This document shows positions 8,223 to 18,112 of a stretch of DNA of 64,000 nt, one piece after another. Every line of letters starts with the position of its first letter. Position 1 is the first letter of the stretch. The notes under the pieces were generated by a model. That model made no database searches, was not told where the DNA came from, and was given only the letters and a program-made list of their open reading frames with translations. The DNA comes from Burkholderia sp. Nafp2/4-1b (GTDB lineage: Bacteria; Pseudomonadota; Gammaproteobacteria; Burkholderiales; Burkholderiaceae). The stretch lies in contig NZ_ML058605.1 of assembly GCF_003635165.1 (NCBI RefSeq), positions 155,158 to 219,157 on the forward strand. Direction: 5' to 3'. The translations under genes and the position numbers were made by a program.

Positions 8223-9512
8223 ATGCGCGTCGAACGGGTTCCATACCGCTTACTCACTGTCGCGACGGCCGCCGTTTTCCTGGCCGCGTGCGGGAAAAAA
8301 GAATCGGCACCGCCGCCGCAAACGCCGGAAGTCGGCGTCGTCACCGTCCAGCCGCAAAACGTATCGGTCTTCACCGAACTGCCGGGCCGCACCAGCGCGT
8401 TCCTCGTCGCGCAGGTCCGCGCACGGGTGGACGGCATCGTGCTGCGCCGTGAATTCACCGAAGGCAGCGACGTCAAGGCCGGCCAGCGCCTCTACAAGAT
8501 CGATCCCGCCCCGTACATCGCGCAACTGAACAGCGCGAAGGCGACGCTCGCGAAGGCGCAGGCAAACCTCGTCACGCAGAACGCGCTGGTCGCGCGCTAC
8601 AAGGTGCTGGTCGCGGCGAACGCGGTCAGCAAGCAGGAATACGACAACGCGGTGGCCACGCAAGGGCAGGCCGCGGCGGACGTCGCGGCCGGCAAGGCAG
8701 CGGTCGAGACCGCGCAGATCAATGTCGGCTATACGGACGTCGTGTCGCCGATCACCGGCCGCGTCGGCATTTCGCAAGTGACGCCGGGCGCATACGTGCA
8801 GGCGAGCCAGGCGACGCTGATGTCGACGGTGCAGCAGCTCGATCCGGTCTACGTCGACCTCACGCAATCGAGCCTCGACGGGCTGAAGCTGCGCCAGGAC
8901 GTGCAGAGCGGCCGCCTGAAGACGAGCGGCCCGGGCGCCGCGAAGGTGTCGCTGATCCTCGAAGACGGCAAGACCTATTCGGAAGCCGGCAAGCTGCAGT
9001 TCTCGGACGTGACGGTCGACCAGACCACCGGCTCGGTCACCATTCGCGCCGTGTTCCCGAACCCGGGCCGCGTGCTGCTGCCGGGGATGTTCGTGCGCGC
9101 ACGGATCGAGGAAGGCGTGAACGAGAACGCGTTCCTGGTGCCGCAGATCGGCGTCACGCACGACCAGAAGGGCCAGGCGATCGCGATGGTCGTGAACGCA
9201 AGCGACAAGGTCGAGCCGCGTCCGCTGAAGACGACCGGCATGCAGGGTCAGAACTGGGTCGTCGAAGGCGGCCTGCAAGCGGGCGACCGCGTGATCGTGC
9301 AGGGCGTCGACAAGGTGCGTCCGGGTGCGACGGTGAAGTCGGTCCCGGCCCAGTTGCCGGCAGCCGCTGCCGCATCGGGCGCGGCCGCCGCATCCGCCGC
9401 GCCGGCTGCTGCCGGTTCCGGCGCCGCAGCCGCATCGGGCACCGCCGCATCGGGTGCCGCCGCCTCGGGCGCCGCACCGGCGAGCGCCGCTGCTGCGTCG
9501 AGCGCGAAATAA
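8223..9512 (+). CDS. bpeA: RND efflux periplasmic adaptor lipoprotein, BpeA/AcrA type
   Basis: This 429-residue membrane-fusion protein bridges the RND pump and the outer-membrane channel. The N-terminus is a lipoprotein signal with lipobox LAAC, so Cys22 is the likely lipidation site; this fixes the start at 8223 over longer frames. The order is beta-barrel, lipoyl (VRARVDGIVLRREFTEGSDV), alpha-helical hairpin and second lipoyl half (SPITGRVG). The last 50 residues are an Ala/Ser/Gly low-complexity tail (DNA about 9355-9509) not needed for the fold. It is the first gene of bpeA-bpeB-oprB and matches the RND-4 system of B. cenocepacia in context. Confidence 0.95.
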   Translation: MRVERVPYRLLTVATAAVFLAACGKKESAPPPQTPEVGVVTVQPQNVSVFTELPGRTSAFLVAQVRARVDGIVLRREFTEGSDVKAGQRLYKIDPAPYIAQLNSAKATLAKAQANLVTQNALVARYKVLVAANAVSKQEYDNAVATQGQAAADVAAGKAAVETAQINVGYTDVVSPITGRVGISQVTPGAYVQASQATLMSTVQQLDPVYVDLTQSSLDGLKLRQDVQSGRLKTSGPGAAKVSLILEDGKTYSEAGKLQFSDVTVDQTTGSVTIRAVFPNPGRVLLPGMFVRARIEEGVNENAFLVPQIGVTHDQKGQAIAMVVNASDKVEPRPLKTTGMQGQNWVVEGGLQAGDRVIVQGVDKVRPGATVKSVPAQLPAAAAASGAAAASAAPAAAGSGAAAASGTAASGAAASGAAPASAAAASSAK

Positions 9513-9527
9513 CAGGGAGCCTGTTTC

Positions 9528-12500
9528 ATGGCAAAGTTTTTTATCGATCGCCCGATCTTCGCGTGGGTGATCGCCATCATCCTGATGCTGGCCGGGGTTG
9601 CGGCGATCTTCACGCTACCGATCGCACAGTATCCGACGATCGCGCCGCCATCGATCCAGATCACCGCGAACTACCCGGGCGCTTCCGCGAAGACGGTGGA
9701 AGACACGGTGACGCAGGTGATCGAGCAGCAGATGAGCGGTCTCGACAACTTCCTGTACATGTCGTCGACGAGTGACGACTCGGGCAACGCCACGATCACG
9801 CTGACGTTCGCACCGGGCACCAACGCCGACATCGCACAGGTCCAGGTGCAGAACAAGCTGTCGCTCGCGACGCCGGTTCTGCCGCAGGTCGTGCAGCAGC
9901 TCGGTCTGTCGGTGACGAAGTCGAGCAGCAGCTTCCTGCTGGTGCTCGCCTTCAACTCCGAAGACGGCAGCATGAACAAGTACGACCTCGCGAACTTCGT
10001 GGCGTCGCACGTGAAGGACCCGATCAGCCGGTTGAACGGCGTCGGTACCGTCACGCTGTTCGGCTCGCAGTACGCGATGCGGGTCTGGCTCGACCCGACC
10101 CGCCTGACGAACTACGGCCTCACGCCGGTCGACGTGACGACCGCGATCACCGCGCAGAACGTGCAGATCGCGGGCGGCCAGATCGGCGGCACGCCGGCCA
10201 AGCCGGGCACGGTGCTGCAGGCGACGATCACCGAATCGACGCTGCTGCAGACGCCCGAGCAGTTCGGCAACATCCTGCTGAAGGTCAACAAGGACGGCTC
10301 GCAGGTTCGCCTGAAGGACGTCGCGCAGATCGGCCTCGGCGGCGAAAACTACAACTTCGACACGAAGTACAACGGTCAGCCGACCGCGGCACTCGGCATC
10401 CAGCTCGCGACCAACGCGAACGCGCTCGCGACCGCGAAGGCCGTGCGCGCGAAGATCGACGAGCTCGCACCGTTCTTCCCGCACGGCCTCGTCGTGAAGT
10501 ATCCGTACGACACGACGCCGTTCGTGAAGCTGTCGATCGAGGAAGTGGTCAAGACGCTGCTCGAAGGTATCGTGCTGGTGTTCCTCGTGATGTATCTGTT
10601 CCTGCAGAACCTGCGGGCGACGATCATCCCGACGATCGCGGTGCCGGTGGTGCTGCTCGGCACGTTCGCGGTCATGTCGCTGGTGGGCTTCTCGATCAAC
10701 ACGCTGTCGATGTTCGGCCTCGTGCTCGCGATCGGCCTGCTGGTGGACGATGCGATCGTGGTGGTCGAGAACGTCGAGCGCGTGATGGCGGAAGAGGGGC
10801 TGTCACCGAAGGAGGCGACCCGCAAGGCGATGGGCCAGATCACCGGTGCGCTGGTCGGCATCGCGCTCGTGCTGTCGGCCGTGTTCGTGCCGGTCGCGTT
10901 CTCCGGCGGTTCGGTCGGTGCGATCTATCGGCAGTTCTCGCTGACGATCGTGACGGCGATGATCCTGTCGGTGCTGGTCGCGTTGATTCTGACGCCGGCA
11001 CTGTGCGCGACGATCCTCAAGCCGATCCCGCAGGGCCATCACGAAGAAAAGAAGGGCTTCTTCGGCTGGTTCAACCGCACGTTCAACAACAGCCGCGACA
11101 AGTACCACGTCGGCGTGCACCACGTGATCAAGCGCTCGGGCCGCTGGCTCATCATCTATCTGGTCGTGATCGTCGCGGTCGGGCTGCTGTTCGTGCGCCT
11201 GCCGAAGTCGTTCCTGCCCGATGAAGACCAGGGCCTGATGTTCGTGATCGTGCAGACGCCGTCGGGTTCGACGCAGGAAACGACCGCCAAGACGCTCGCG
11301 AACATTTCCGACTACCTGCTGAAGGACGAGAAGGAAATCGTCGAGTCGGCGTTCACGGTCAACGGCTTCAGCTTCGCCGGCCGCGGCCAGAACTCGGGTC
11401 TCGTGTTCGTGCGCCTGAAGGACTACTCGCAGCGTCAGCACGCGAACCAGAAGGTCCAGGCGCTGATCGGCCGGATGTTCGGCCGCTACGGCAGCTATAA
11501 GGACGCGATCGTGATCCCGTTCAACCCGCCGTCGATTCCGGAACTCGGCACGGCCGCCGGCTTCGACTTCGAGCTGACGGACAACGCCGGTCTCGGCCAC
11601 GACGCGCTGATGGCCGCGCGTAACCAGCTGCTCGGGATGGCTTCGAAGGATCCGACGCTGCAGGGCGTGCGTCCGAACGGGCTGAACGATACGCCGCAGT
11701 ACAAGGTCGACATCGATCGCGAAAAGGCGAACGCACTCGGCGTGACGGCGGATGCGATCGACCAGACCTTCTCGATCGCGTGGGCGTCGAAGTACGTGAA
11801 CAACTTCCTCGACACCGACGGCCGGATCAAGAAGGTGTACGTGCAGGCGGACGCGCCGTTCCGGATGACGCCGGAGGACATGAACGTCTGGTACGTGCGC
11901 AACGGCTCGGGCGGGATGGTGCCGTTCGGCGCGTTCGCGACCGGTCACTGGACGTACGGTTCGCCGAAGCTCGAGCGCTACAACGGCGTGTCCGCGATGG
12001 AAATCCAGGGGCAGGCCGCGCCGGGCAAGTCGACCGGTCAGGCGATGACCGCGATGGAAGGGCTCGCGAAGAAGCTGCCGGTCGGTATCGGCTATTCGTG
12101 GACCGGCCTGTCGTTCCAGGAAATCCAGTCGGGCTCGCAGGCGCCGATCCTGTACGCGATCTCGATCCTGGTCGTGTTCCTGTGTCTCGCGGCACTGTAT
12201 GAAAGCTGGTCGATCCCGTTCTCGGTCATCATGGTGGTGCCGCTCGGCGTGGTCGGCGCACTGCTCGCGGCGACGATGCGCGGCCTCGAAAACGACGTGT
12301 ACTTCCAGGTCGGCCTGTTGACTACGGTGGGCTTGTCGGCGAAGAACGCGATCCTGATCGTCGAATTCGCGCGCGAGTTGCAGGTGACCGAGAAGATGGG
12401 GCCGGTCGAGGCCGCGCTGGAAGCGGCGCGCCAGCGGCTGCGCCCGATCCTGATGACGTCGCTCGCGTTCATTCTCGGCGTGATGCCGCTCGCGATCAGC

Positions 12501-12728
12501 AATGGCGCGGGGTCGGCGAGCCAGCACGCGATCGGCACGGGCGTGATCGGCGGGATGCTCACGGCGACGTTCCTCGCGATCTTCCTGATCCCGATGTTCT
12601 TCGTGAAGATCCGCGCGATCTTCAGCGGCGAGCGGGAAGATGCCGACGAGGCATTGCGTCTGGCTCAGGAGCACGCGAAGCACGAAGAGAAGCCGGGCAA
12701 CGGCGACGAAGGCAACAAGGGACAGTGA
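9528..12728 (+). CDS. bpeB: RND multidrug efflux transporter, BpeB/AcrB type
   Basis: This 1066-residue HAE1-type inner-membrane pump opens with the typical [14 protein letters not shown] and has twelve membrane segments with two large periplasmic loops. The proton-relay aspartates are in [18 protein letters not shown] of the fourth membrane helix. The C-terminus is rich in charged residues ([10 protein letters not shown]). It lies 15 bp after bpeA and its stop overlaps the start of oprB. By family it expels amphiphilic drugs, and BpeAB homologues have been linked to macrolide and aminoglycoside efflux and acyl-homoserine lactone export; the substrates here are not readable from sequence. Confidence 0.96.
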   Translation: MAKFFIDRPIFAWVIAIILMLAGVAAIFTLPIAQYPTIAPPSIQITANYPGASAKTVEDTVTQVIEQQMSGLDNFLYMSSTSDDSGNATITLTFAPGTNADIAQVQVQNKLSLATPVLPQVVQQLGLSVTKSSSSFLLVLAFNSEDGSMNKYDLANFVASHVKDPISRLNGVGTVTLFGSQYAMRVWLDPTRLTNYGLTPVDVTTAITAQNVQIAGGQIGGTPAKPGTVLQATITESTLLQTPEQFGNILLKVNKDGSQVRLKDVAQIGLGGENYNFDTKYNGQPTAALGIQLATNANALATAKAVRAKIDELAPFFPHGLVVKYPYDTTPFVKLSIEEVVKTLLEGIVLVFLVMYLFLQNLRATIIPTIAVPVVLLGTFAVMSLVGFSINTLSMFGLVLAIGLLVDDAIVVVENVERVMAEEGLSPKEATRKAMGQITGALVGIALVLSAVFVPVAFSGGSVGAIYRQFSLTIVTAMILSVLVALILTPALCATILKPIPQGHHEEKKGFFGWFNRTFNNSRDKYHVGVHHVIKRSGRWLIIYLVVIVAVGLLFVRLPKSFLPDEDQGLMFVIVQTPSGSTQETTAKTLANISDYLLKDEKEIVESAFTVNGFSFAGRGQNSGLVFVRLKDYSQRQHANQKVQALIGRMFGRYGSYKDAIVIPFNPPSIPELGTAAGFDFELTDNAGLGHDALMAARNQLLGMASKDPTLQGVRPNGLNDTPQYKVDIDREKANALGVTADAIDQTFSIAWASKYVNNFLDTDGRIKKVYVQADAPFRMTPEDMNVWYVRNGSGGMVPFGAFATGHWTYGSPKLERYNGVSAMEIQGQAAPGKSTGQAMTAMEGLAKKLPVGIGYSWTGLSFQEIQSGSQAPILYAISILVVFLCLAALYESWSIPFSVIMVVPLGVVGALLAATMRGLENDVYFQVGLLTTVGLSAKNAILIVEFARELQVTEKMGPVEAALEAARQRLRPILMTSLAFILGVMPLAISNGAGSASQHAIGTGVIGGMLTATFLAIFLIPMFFVKIRAIFSGEREDADEALRLAQEHAKHEEKPGNGDEGNKGQ

Positions 12729-14263
12729 TGATGCAAAAACACGCTTTGACTGCAATCGCGGTCGCGCTGGCCGCCGCGCTCCTTGCCACGGGCTGCACGA
12801 TGGCGCCGCATTACAAGCGGCCCGATGCGCCCGTCGCGCAGGCGTACCCGGCCGGCGGCGTCTATGCGACGCAGCCGGGTGCTGCCGGTGCGCGCAGCGC
12901 GAACGGCCAGGCGGCGACCGCCATCGGCTGGCGCGAATTCTTCGTCGATCCGCGCCTGCAGCGGCTGATCGAGATCGCGCTGAAGAACAACCGCGACCTG
13001 CGGGTCGCGGTGCTGAACATCGAGGCGTCGCGCGCGCAGTACCAGATCACGCGCGCCGGCCTGTTCCCGACGCTCGACGGCACCGGTACGGGCAACATCC
13101 AGCGCGTGCCGCGCGGTGTGTCGCAGACGGGGCAGCCGTACATCTCGCGCACCTACAACGTCGGCGCGTCCGCGTCGTGGGAGCTCGACCTGTTCGGCCG
13201 CGTGCAGAGCCTGAAGGACCAGGCGCTCGCGCAGTACCTGGCGACCTCGTACGCACGGCAGGCCACCGAGATCTCGCTCGTATCGCAAGTCGCGGATCAG
13301 TACCTGACGCTGCTGTCGACCGACGACCTGCTGCAGGTCACGGAGAACACGCTGAAGTCCGCGCAGGCATCGTACGACCTGACGAAGCTGCAGTTCGACA
13401 ACGGCACGGGCTCCGAGCTCGAGTTGCGTCAGGCGCAGACGGTCGTCGAGCAGGCGCTGTCGAACCAGCAGGCGCAGGCACGGGCACGCGCACAGGCGCT
13501 GAACGCGCTGGTGCTGCTGATCGGCGAGCCGCTGCCGGACGATCTGCCGGCGGGCATGCCGCTCGACGCGCAGAACCTGCTGACGGATGTGCCGGCCGGT
13601 CTGCCGTCCGACCTGCTGACGCGTCGTCCGGACGTGATGCAGGCCGAGCAGACGCTCCTGGCCGCGAACGCGAACATCGGCGCGGCGCGCGCGGCGTTCT
13701 TCCCGAAGATCTCGCTGACGGGCGCGTTCGGCACCGCGAGCCCGACGCTCGGCGGCCTCTTCAAGGCCGGCACGGCGGCGTGGTCGTTCGCGCCGCAGAT
13801 CACGATGCCGATCTTCGAAGGCGGGCAGAACATCGCGAACCTGAACCTCGCGCACGTGCAGAAGCGCATCGAGATCGCCAACTACGAGAAGGCGATCCAG
13901 TCGGCGTTCCGCGAAGTGTCCGACGGGCTGGCGGCACGCGGCACGTACGACCAGCAGATCGCCGCGCTCGAGCGCAACGAGCACGCGCAGCAGCGCCGCT
14001 TCGACCTGTCGGACCTGCGCTACAAGAACGGCGTCGACAGCTACCTGTCGGTGCTGACCGCGCAGACCGATCTGTACTCGGCGCAGCAGACGCTGATCAG
14101 CGCGCGTCTGGCACGCTGGACGAACCTGGTCGATCTGTATCGCGCACTGGGTGGCGGCTGGATCCAGCACGCGGGCGAGACGCCGCGCGCGCCGGACCAG
14201 ACGGTCGACTCCGACAAGGCGGCCGCACCGGCGCCTGCGTCGGCAGCGGCGACCAACGGGTAA
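12728..14263 (+). CDS. oprB: Outer-membrane efflux channel lipoprotein, OprB/OprM type
   Basis: This 511-residue TolC-like channel of the NodT family completes the tripartite pump. The signal peptide ends in lipobox LATGC (Cys23 with this start), followed by TMAPHYKRP, typical of OprM. Two OEP repeats cover the rest. Three in-phase starts exist (12725 GTG, 12728 ATG, 12731 ATG), and the ATG overlapping the bpeB stop was chosen. The tail is Ala/Pro-rich. Two GCCACGG-type terminators follow at 14330 and 14464. Confidence 0.94.
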   Translation: MMQKHALTAIAVALAAALLATGCTMAPHYKRPDAPVAQAYPAGGVYATQPGAAGARSANGQAATAIGWREFFVDPRLQRLIEIALKNNRDLRVAVLNIEASRAQYQITRAGLFPTLDGTGTGNIQRVPRGVSQTGQPYISRTYNVGASASWELDLFGRVQSLKDQALAQYLATSYARQATEISLVSQVADQYLTLLSTDDLLQVTENTLKSAQASYDLTKLQFDNGTGSELELRQAQTVVEQALSNQQAQARARAQALNALVLLIGEPLPDDLPAGMPLDAQNLLTDVPAGLPSDLLTRRPDVMQAEQTLLAANANIGAARAAFFPKISLTGAFGTASPTLGGLFKAGTAAWSFAPQITMPIFEGGQNIANLNLAHVQKRIEIANYEKAIQSAFREVSDGLAARGTYDQQIAALERNEHAQQRRFDLSDLRYKNGVDSYLSVLTAQTDLYSAQQTLISARLARWTNLVDLYRALGGGWIQHAGETPRAPDQTVDSDKAAAPAPASAAATNG

Positions 14264-14329
14264 GCACGACGGCGGGCAGGGGCGGGCGACCGCCCCGGTT
14301 CGCTGAAGTCGCGGTCTCCGGAATGCGAC

Positions 14330-14362
14330 AACGCCACGGACGAAAGTCCGTGGCGTTTCTTT
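14330..14362 (+). terminator. Intrinsic terminator of the efflux operon
   Basis: AACGCCACGGA (14330-14340) pairs with TCCGTGGCGTT (14347-14357) around a CGAAAG loop and is followed by a T-rich stretch (TCTTTTT). Confidence 0.9.
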
Positions 14363-14463
14363 TTGTGCGGCCGGTGGGGGCGAGCGGTTTGCAGCGACGG
14401 CGAATCGTCATCGCACGCATCGCCGGCCTCATCTCTACCGTCGCGTGTTCGCCGCCGCAAAGC

Positions 14464-14493
14464 AAAACGCCACGGCAGGCCGTGGCGTTTTTC
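14464..14493. terminator. Bidirectional terminator between oprB and the permease gene
   Basis: A perfect 13-bp stem (14464-14476 with 14479-14491) built on AAAACGCCACGGC has T residues on one side and A residues on the other, so it can stop transcription from both the efflux operon and the leftward permease gene. Confidence 0.85.
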
Positions 14494-14531
14494 CTTCACC
14501 GCAGCGTTCAGCCGCGTCCGATGCAGGCCGA

Positions 14532-15908
14532 TCAGTGATGCACGTCGGCCGGGCGCCCGTCGAAGTCGTGGCCCGCGCGGCGGATTTCGCACCGTGCGTC
14601 CTTCTCGCCCTTCACGCCGTTGAACACGATGTTCAGGATCACGGCCGTGGCCGACGCGAGCAGGATGCCGCTGTGCAGGATCGGTGCGAGTGCGGGCGGC
14701 AGCTTCGAGAAGAAGTGCGGCGACACCACCGGCACGAGGCCCATGCCGACGCTCACGGCGACGATGAACAGGTTGTGCGAGTTGTTCACGAAGTCGACCT
14801 TCGACAGCACCTTGATGCCGTTTGCCGCGACCATCCCGAACATCACGATGCCCGCGCCGCCGAGCACGAACGGCGGCACCGAAGCGACGACCTGCGCCAT
14901 CTTCGGGAACAGGCCGAGCAGCACCAGGATCACGCCGCCCGTCGCGCAGACGAACCGGCTCTTCACGCCCGTCACGCCGATCAGGCCGACGTTCTGCGAG
15001 AACGACGTATGCGGGAACGAGTTGAAGATGCCGCCGATCAGCGTGCCGAGGCCGTCGACGCGCAGGCCGCGCACGAGGCGATCCTGGTTGACCGGACGAT
15101 CGACCATGTCGCCGACCGCGAGGAACATGCCGGTCGATTCGATGAACGTGACGAACATCACCGTGACCATCGTCGCGATCGACAGCGGGTCGAAGTGCGG
15201 CAGGCCGAAGTGGAACGGCATCACGAAGCCGACCCACGGTGCGTGCGCGACGCCGTCGGTGTTCACGCGGCCGATCGCAAACGCGATCACGAAGCCGGCG
15301 ACGATGCCGAGCAGCACCGAAATGTTCGCGACGAAGCCGCGGCCGTACTTGTTGATCAGCAGGATCAGCGTGAGCACGAGCAGCGACAGGCCGAGGTAGA
15401 CGGGGCTGCCGTATTCGGGGTTGCCGACGCCGCCGGCCGCCCAGTTGATGCCGACTTCCATCAGCGACAGCCCGATCACCGCGATCACCGTGCCGACGAC
15501 GACGGGCGGGAAGAACCGCAACAGCTTGCCGATCGTCGGCGCGAGCACGATGCCGATGATGCCGGCCGCTATCGTCGAGCCGAAGATGTCGAGAATGCCG
15601 AGGCCGGGGTTGGTGCCGATCGCGATCATCGGGCCGACTGCCGCGAACGTGCAGCCCATGATGACGGGCAGGCGGATCCCGAAGATCCACAGGCCGAGCG
15701 TCTGGATCAGCGTGGCGATGCCGCACGAAAACAGATCGGCGCTGATCAGGAACGCGATCTGGTCTTTCGGCAGCTTCAGCGCGCCGCCAACGATGAGCGG
15801 CACGGCGACGGCGCCGGCGTACATGACGAGGACGTGTTGCAGACCAAGCGTTACAAGCTTGCCGGTCGGCAGCACCTCATCGCACGGATGGACCGTGTTC
15901 GATTGCAT
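14532..15908 (-). CDS. NCS2-family nucleobase/urate permease, UacT/XanP-like
   Basis: This 458-residue inner-membrane permease has about fourteen membrane segments. Near the N-terminus is GLQHVLVMYAGAVAVPLI, the hallmark of nucleobase-ascorbate transporters, and the signature QNVGLIGVTGVKSR lies in the C-terminal half. The motif form and the FNSFPHTSFSQN stretch fit xanthine/urate members better than uracil-specific UraA, but the substrate is not certain. The ATG at 15908 has GGAG upstream; a longer frame adds 22 residues with no support. It is monocistronic and faces the efflux operon. Confidence 0.9.
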   Translation of the reverse strand: MQSNTVHPCDEVLPTGKLVTLGLQHVLVMYAGAVAVPLIVGGALKLPKDQIAFLISADLFSCGIATLIQTLGLWIFGIRLPVIMGCTFAAVGPMIAIGTNPGLGILDIFGSTIAAGIIGIVLAPTIGKLLRFFPPVVVGTVIAVIGLSLMEVGINWAAGGVGNPEYGSPVYLGLSLLVLTLILLINKYGRGFVANISVLLGIVAGFVIAFAIGRVNTDGVAHAPWVGFVMPFHFGLPHFDPLSIATMVTVMFVTFIESTGMFLAVGDMVDRPVNQDRLVRGLRVDGLGTLIGGIFNSFPHTSFSQNVGLIGVTGVKSRFVCATGGVILVLLGLFPKMAQVVASVPPFVLGGAGIVMFGMVAANGIKVLSKVDFVNNSHNLFIVAVSVGMGLVPVVSPHFFSKLPPALAPILHSGILLASATAVILNIVFNGVKGEKDARCEIRRAGHDFDGRPADVHH

Positions 15909-16355
15909 CTGTCTCACTCCATGATCTTGTTTTCGGGGTGATACGAAGTTATGCGGAATGCACCATCGCAACAAGAGCGCTGGGTTCTATTCCGTTCTTC
16001 GCTGGTTCGATATGCCATTTCGGCATGAATCAGGGGGTCGATCATCGGGAAACACCGCTGGAGTGAGGTTCCCGGGTTTTATAGCCGTCCAAAATAGCGC
16101 GGGCCCCCGTGCCAAATATCGCCGGCTTTATGGTGTGTATCGCGACCGCGGCATAGTGGCAAAAACGACCGTCGAAAAATCGTGCCGGGTTAACCCGCGA
16201 GCGGCCGGTTTGGCCGGCAAGGTGCGGCCGGTGGTACCGCCCGCGCGCGGCCGCGTTTTCGCGTCGCCGCGGCGGCAAAAGCGCCGCCCGAATCGGGGCG
16301 CATGTCGCGATCCCGCTATCATCGGTATCCGCTTACTCGAATACACCATCCCGCC
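15909..16355. other. Intergenic region without a supported gene
   Basis: These 447 bp separate the divergent permease and xylulokinase genes. The part next to the permease is less GC-rich than the coding sequence around it and should hold the promoters. No convincing open frame, RNA gene or inverted repeat operator was found. Confidence 0.6.
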
Positions 16356-17852
16356 ATGCGCCTGCTCGGAATCGACCTCGGCACCGGCTCCGTCAAACTC
16401 GTCACGCTAGATGCCGACGGCATCGAACGTGCGGTCGCGAGCGAACCCTATGCGTTGTCGTCGCCGCAGCCCGGCTGGGCGGAAATCGCGCCCGATGTAT
16501 GGTGGCACGCGCTCGTGCGCGCCGCTGCGCGGCTGCCGGCCGGCGAGCGCGAACAGGTCGCCGCGATCGGCTTCTCCGGCCAGATGCACGGCGTCGTGCT
16601 GATCGACGCGGCCGGGCAGCCGGTGCGGCCCGCGATGCTGTGGCCCGATGCGCGCGCGGTGCGCGAAGCGGACGCGGAGAATTGGCCGGATAATGGTTCG
16701 TCCATCGCCGGTTCGCCCGTCGCCGGATTGCCCGTCGCCGGATTGCCCGTCGCCCCGAATCCCGTCGCGCCGGGAATGGCCGGGCCGCTGTTGCGCTGGC
16801 TGGCCGCACATGAACCGCACGCGCTGCAGGCCGCGCGCTGGGCCGTCCAGCCGAAGGACTGGCTGCGCGTCGCGCTCGGCGGCGAGATCGCGGCCGATCC
16901 GAGCGATGCGTGCGCGACCGCGCTCGCGACGCCGGACGGCACGTGGGACACGGCGTTGATCGACACACTGGGTTTGCCGGTCGACCGGTTCGCGCCTGTG
17001 CATGCGTCGAGCGCGCGCTGCGGCGTGCTCGATGCGAAGGCCGCGGCGGCGCTCGGGCTGCCGGCCGGCGTGCCGCTTGCGACCGGCGCGGCCGATACCG
17101 CATGCGCGGCACTCGGCAGCGGGCTCGTCGCCGCCGGCGACGCGTTGCTGACCACCGGCAGCGGCGGCCAGATCGTCGTGCTCGCGGACGTGTTGCCGCC
17201 CGCGCTGCGCGGGCTGCATCGCTATCGCACCGCGGCGGGCGGCGGCTATTACACGATGGCCGCGATGCAGAACGTCGGGCTCGCGCTCGAAGCCGTGCGC
17301 GGCTGGCTCGGCTATCCGCGGTGGGCGGACGCGTACGACGACGCGTTCGCGCAGCCGGCGTCCGAGCGACTGTGCTTCCTGCCGTACCTGACGGGCGAGC
17401 GCTCGCCATGGATGAACCCCGATGCGCGCGGCGGCTGGCTCGGCCTCGGGCTCGGCGACACGCGCGGCGCGATGATGCGCGCCGCGTTCGAAGGCGTCGC
17501 GTTCGCGTTGCGCGCGGGGCTCGATGCGATCCGCGACGCGAATCGCGCCGATCCGGTGACGGCACTGCGCCTGGCCGGCGGCGGCTCGGTCGATCCGCGC
17601 TGGCGGCAGTTGCTCGCGGATGCACTCGGCGCGTCGCTCGATGCCGTCGATTGCCCGAACGCCGCGACGCGCGGCGCCGCGCTGCTCGCGGGCGTCGCGA
17701 TCGGACACTGGCGCGAGGACGCGCTACGTACGCTGGCGCCCGCTGCATCGCCGGTCGCCGCACCGCGCGACGATCGCGCGCTGGCCGCGCGCCATGCGCG
17801 TTTCATCGATCTGTATGCGCGAACGGATGCGTGGTTCACGACCGGCGTTTAA
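16356..17852 (+). CDS. xylB: Xylulokinase-like FGGY carbohydrate kinase (first copy)
   Basis: This 498-residue FGGY kinase should phosphorylate D-xylulose or a related ketose. It opens with the phosphate-binding GIDLGTGSVKLV, has the catalytic-region SGQMHGVVLID and the adenosine-site motifs GAADTACAALGSG and LRLAGGGSVDPRW. Residues 114-138 are five tandem pentapeptides (GSSIA, GSPVA, GLPVA, GLPVA, PNPVA) encoded by a 15-bp repeat, an insertion absent from the second xylulokinase in the window. The gene stands alone; no pentose genes adjoin it. Confidence 0.85.
   Translation: MRLLGIDLGTGSVKLVTLDADGIERAVASEPYALSSPQPGWAEIAPDVWWHALVRAAARLPAGEREQVAAIGFSGQMHGVVLIDAAGQPVRPAMLWPDARAVREADAENWPDNGSSIAGSPVAGLPVAGLPVAPNPVAPGMAGPLLRWLAAHEPHALQAARWAVQPKDWLRVALGGEIAADPSDACATALATPDGTWDTALIDTLGLPVDRFAPVHASSARCGVLDAKAAAALGLPAGVPLATGAADTACAALGSGLVAAGDALLTTGSGGQIVVLADVLPPALRGLHRYRTAAGGGYYTMAAMQNVGLALEAVRGWLGYPRWADAYDDAFAQPASERLCFLPYLTGERSPWMNPDARGGWLGLGLGDTRGAMMRAAFEGVAFALRAGLDAIRDANRADPVTALRLAGGGSVDPRWRQLLADALGASLDAVDCPNAATRGAALLAGVAIGHWREDALRTLAPAASPVAAPRDDRALAARHARFIDLYARTDAWFTTGV
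16695..16769 (+). repeat. Five 15-bp in-frame tandem repeats inside the xylulokinase gene
   Basis: Five units of 15 bp run from 16695 to 16769. Units three and four (16725-16739, 16740-16754) are identical (GGATTGCCCGTCGCC) and the others differ at a few bases. Each unit encodes five residues, so copy-number change keeps the reading frame. The repeat falls between the FGGY N-terminal subdomains, probably in a surface loop. Confidence 0.9.
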
Positions 17853-18112
17853 ACTCGGGCACGTGTCGTTGGGCGTGCGTCAGCGGTGACGCGTCGCGGC
17901 AAGCCGGCGACCGTTTCACGCGCGCGATGCGCGGCGCGATCGGCGATCATGGTGAGCAGGGTACGGTGTCGCCGTGTCGCGGGGGCGCGCGCGGCACGGT
18001 TTGACCCGATCACGCGCGCATGTCGTCCGCGACGCTCGACGGCGGCATCCACCGGATGAAGAAGGGCGAATCGCTTCGCCCGCTCGTGCTGTATTGAACG
18101 GAAGGGAATCCC

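Noticed and set aside
14041..15726. Minus-strand frame of 561 codons across the permease gene and the end of oprB
   Set aside because: It crosses two strong terminators and is out of phase with the NCS2 permease, which has full family motifs.
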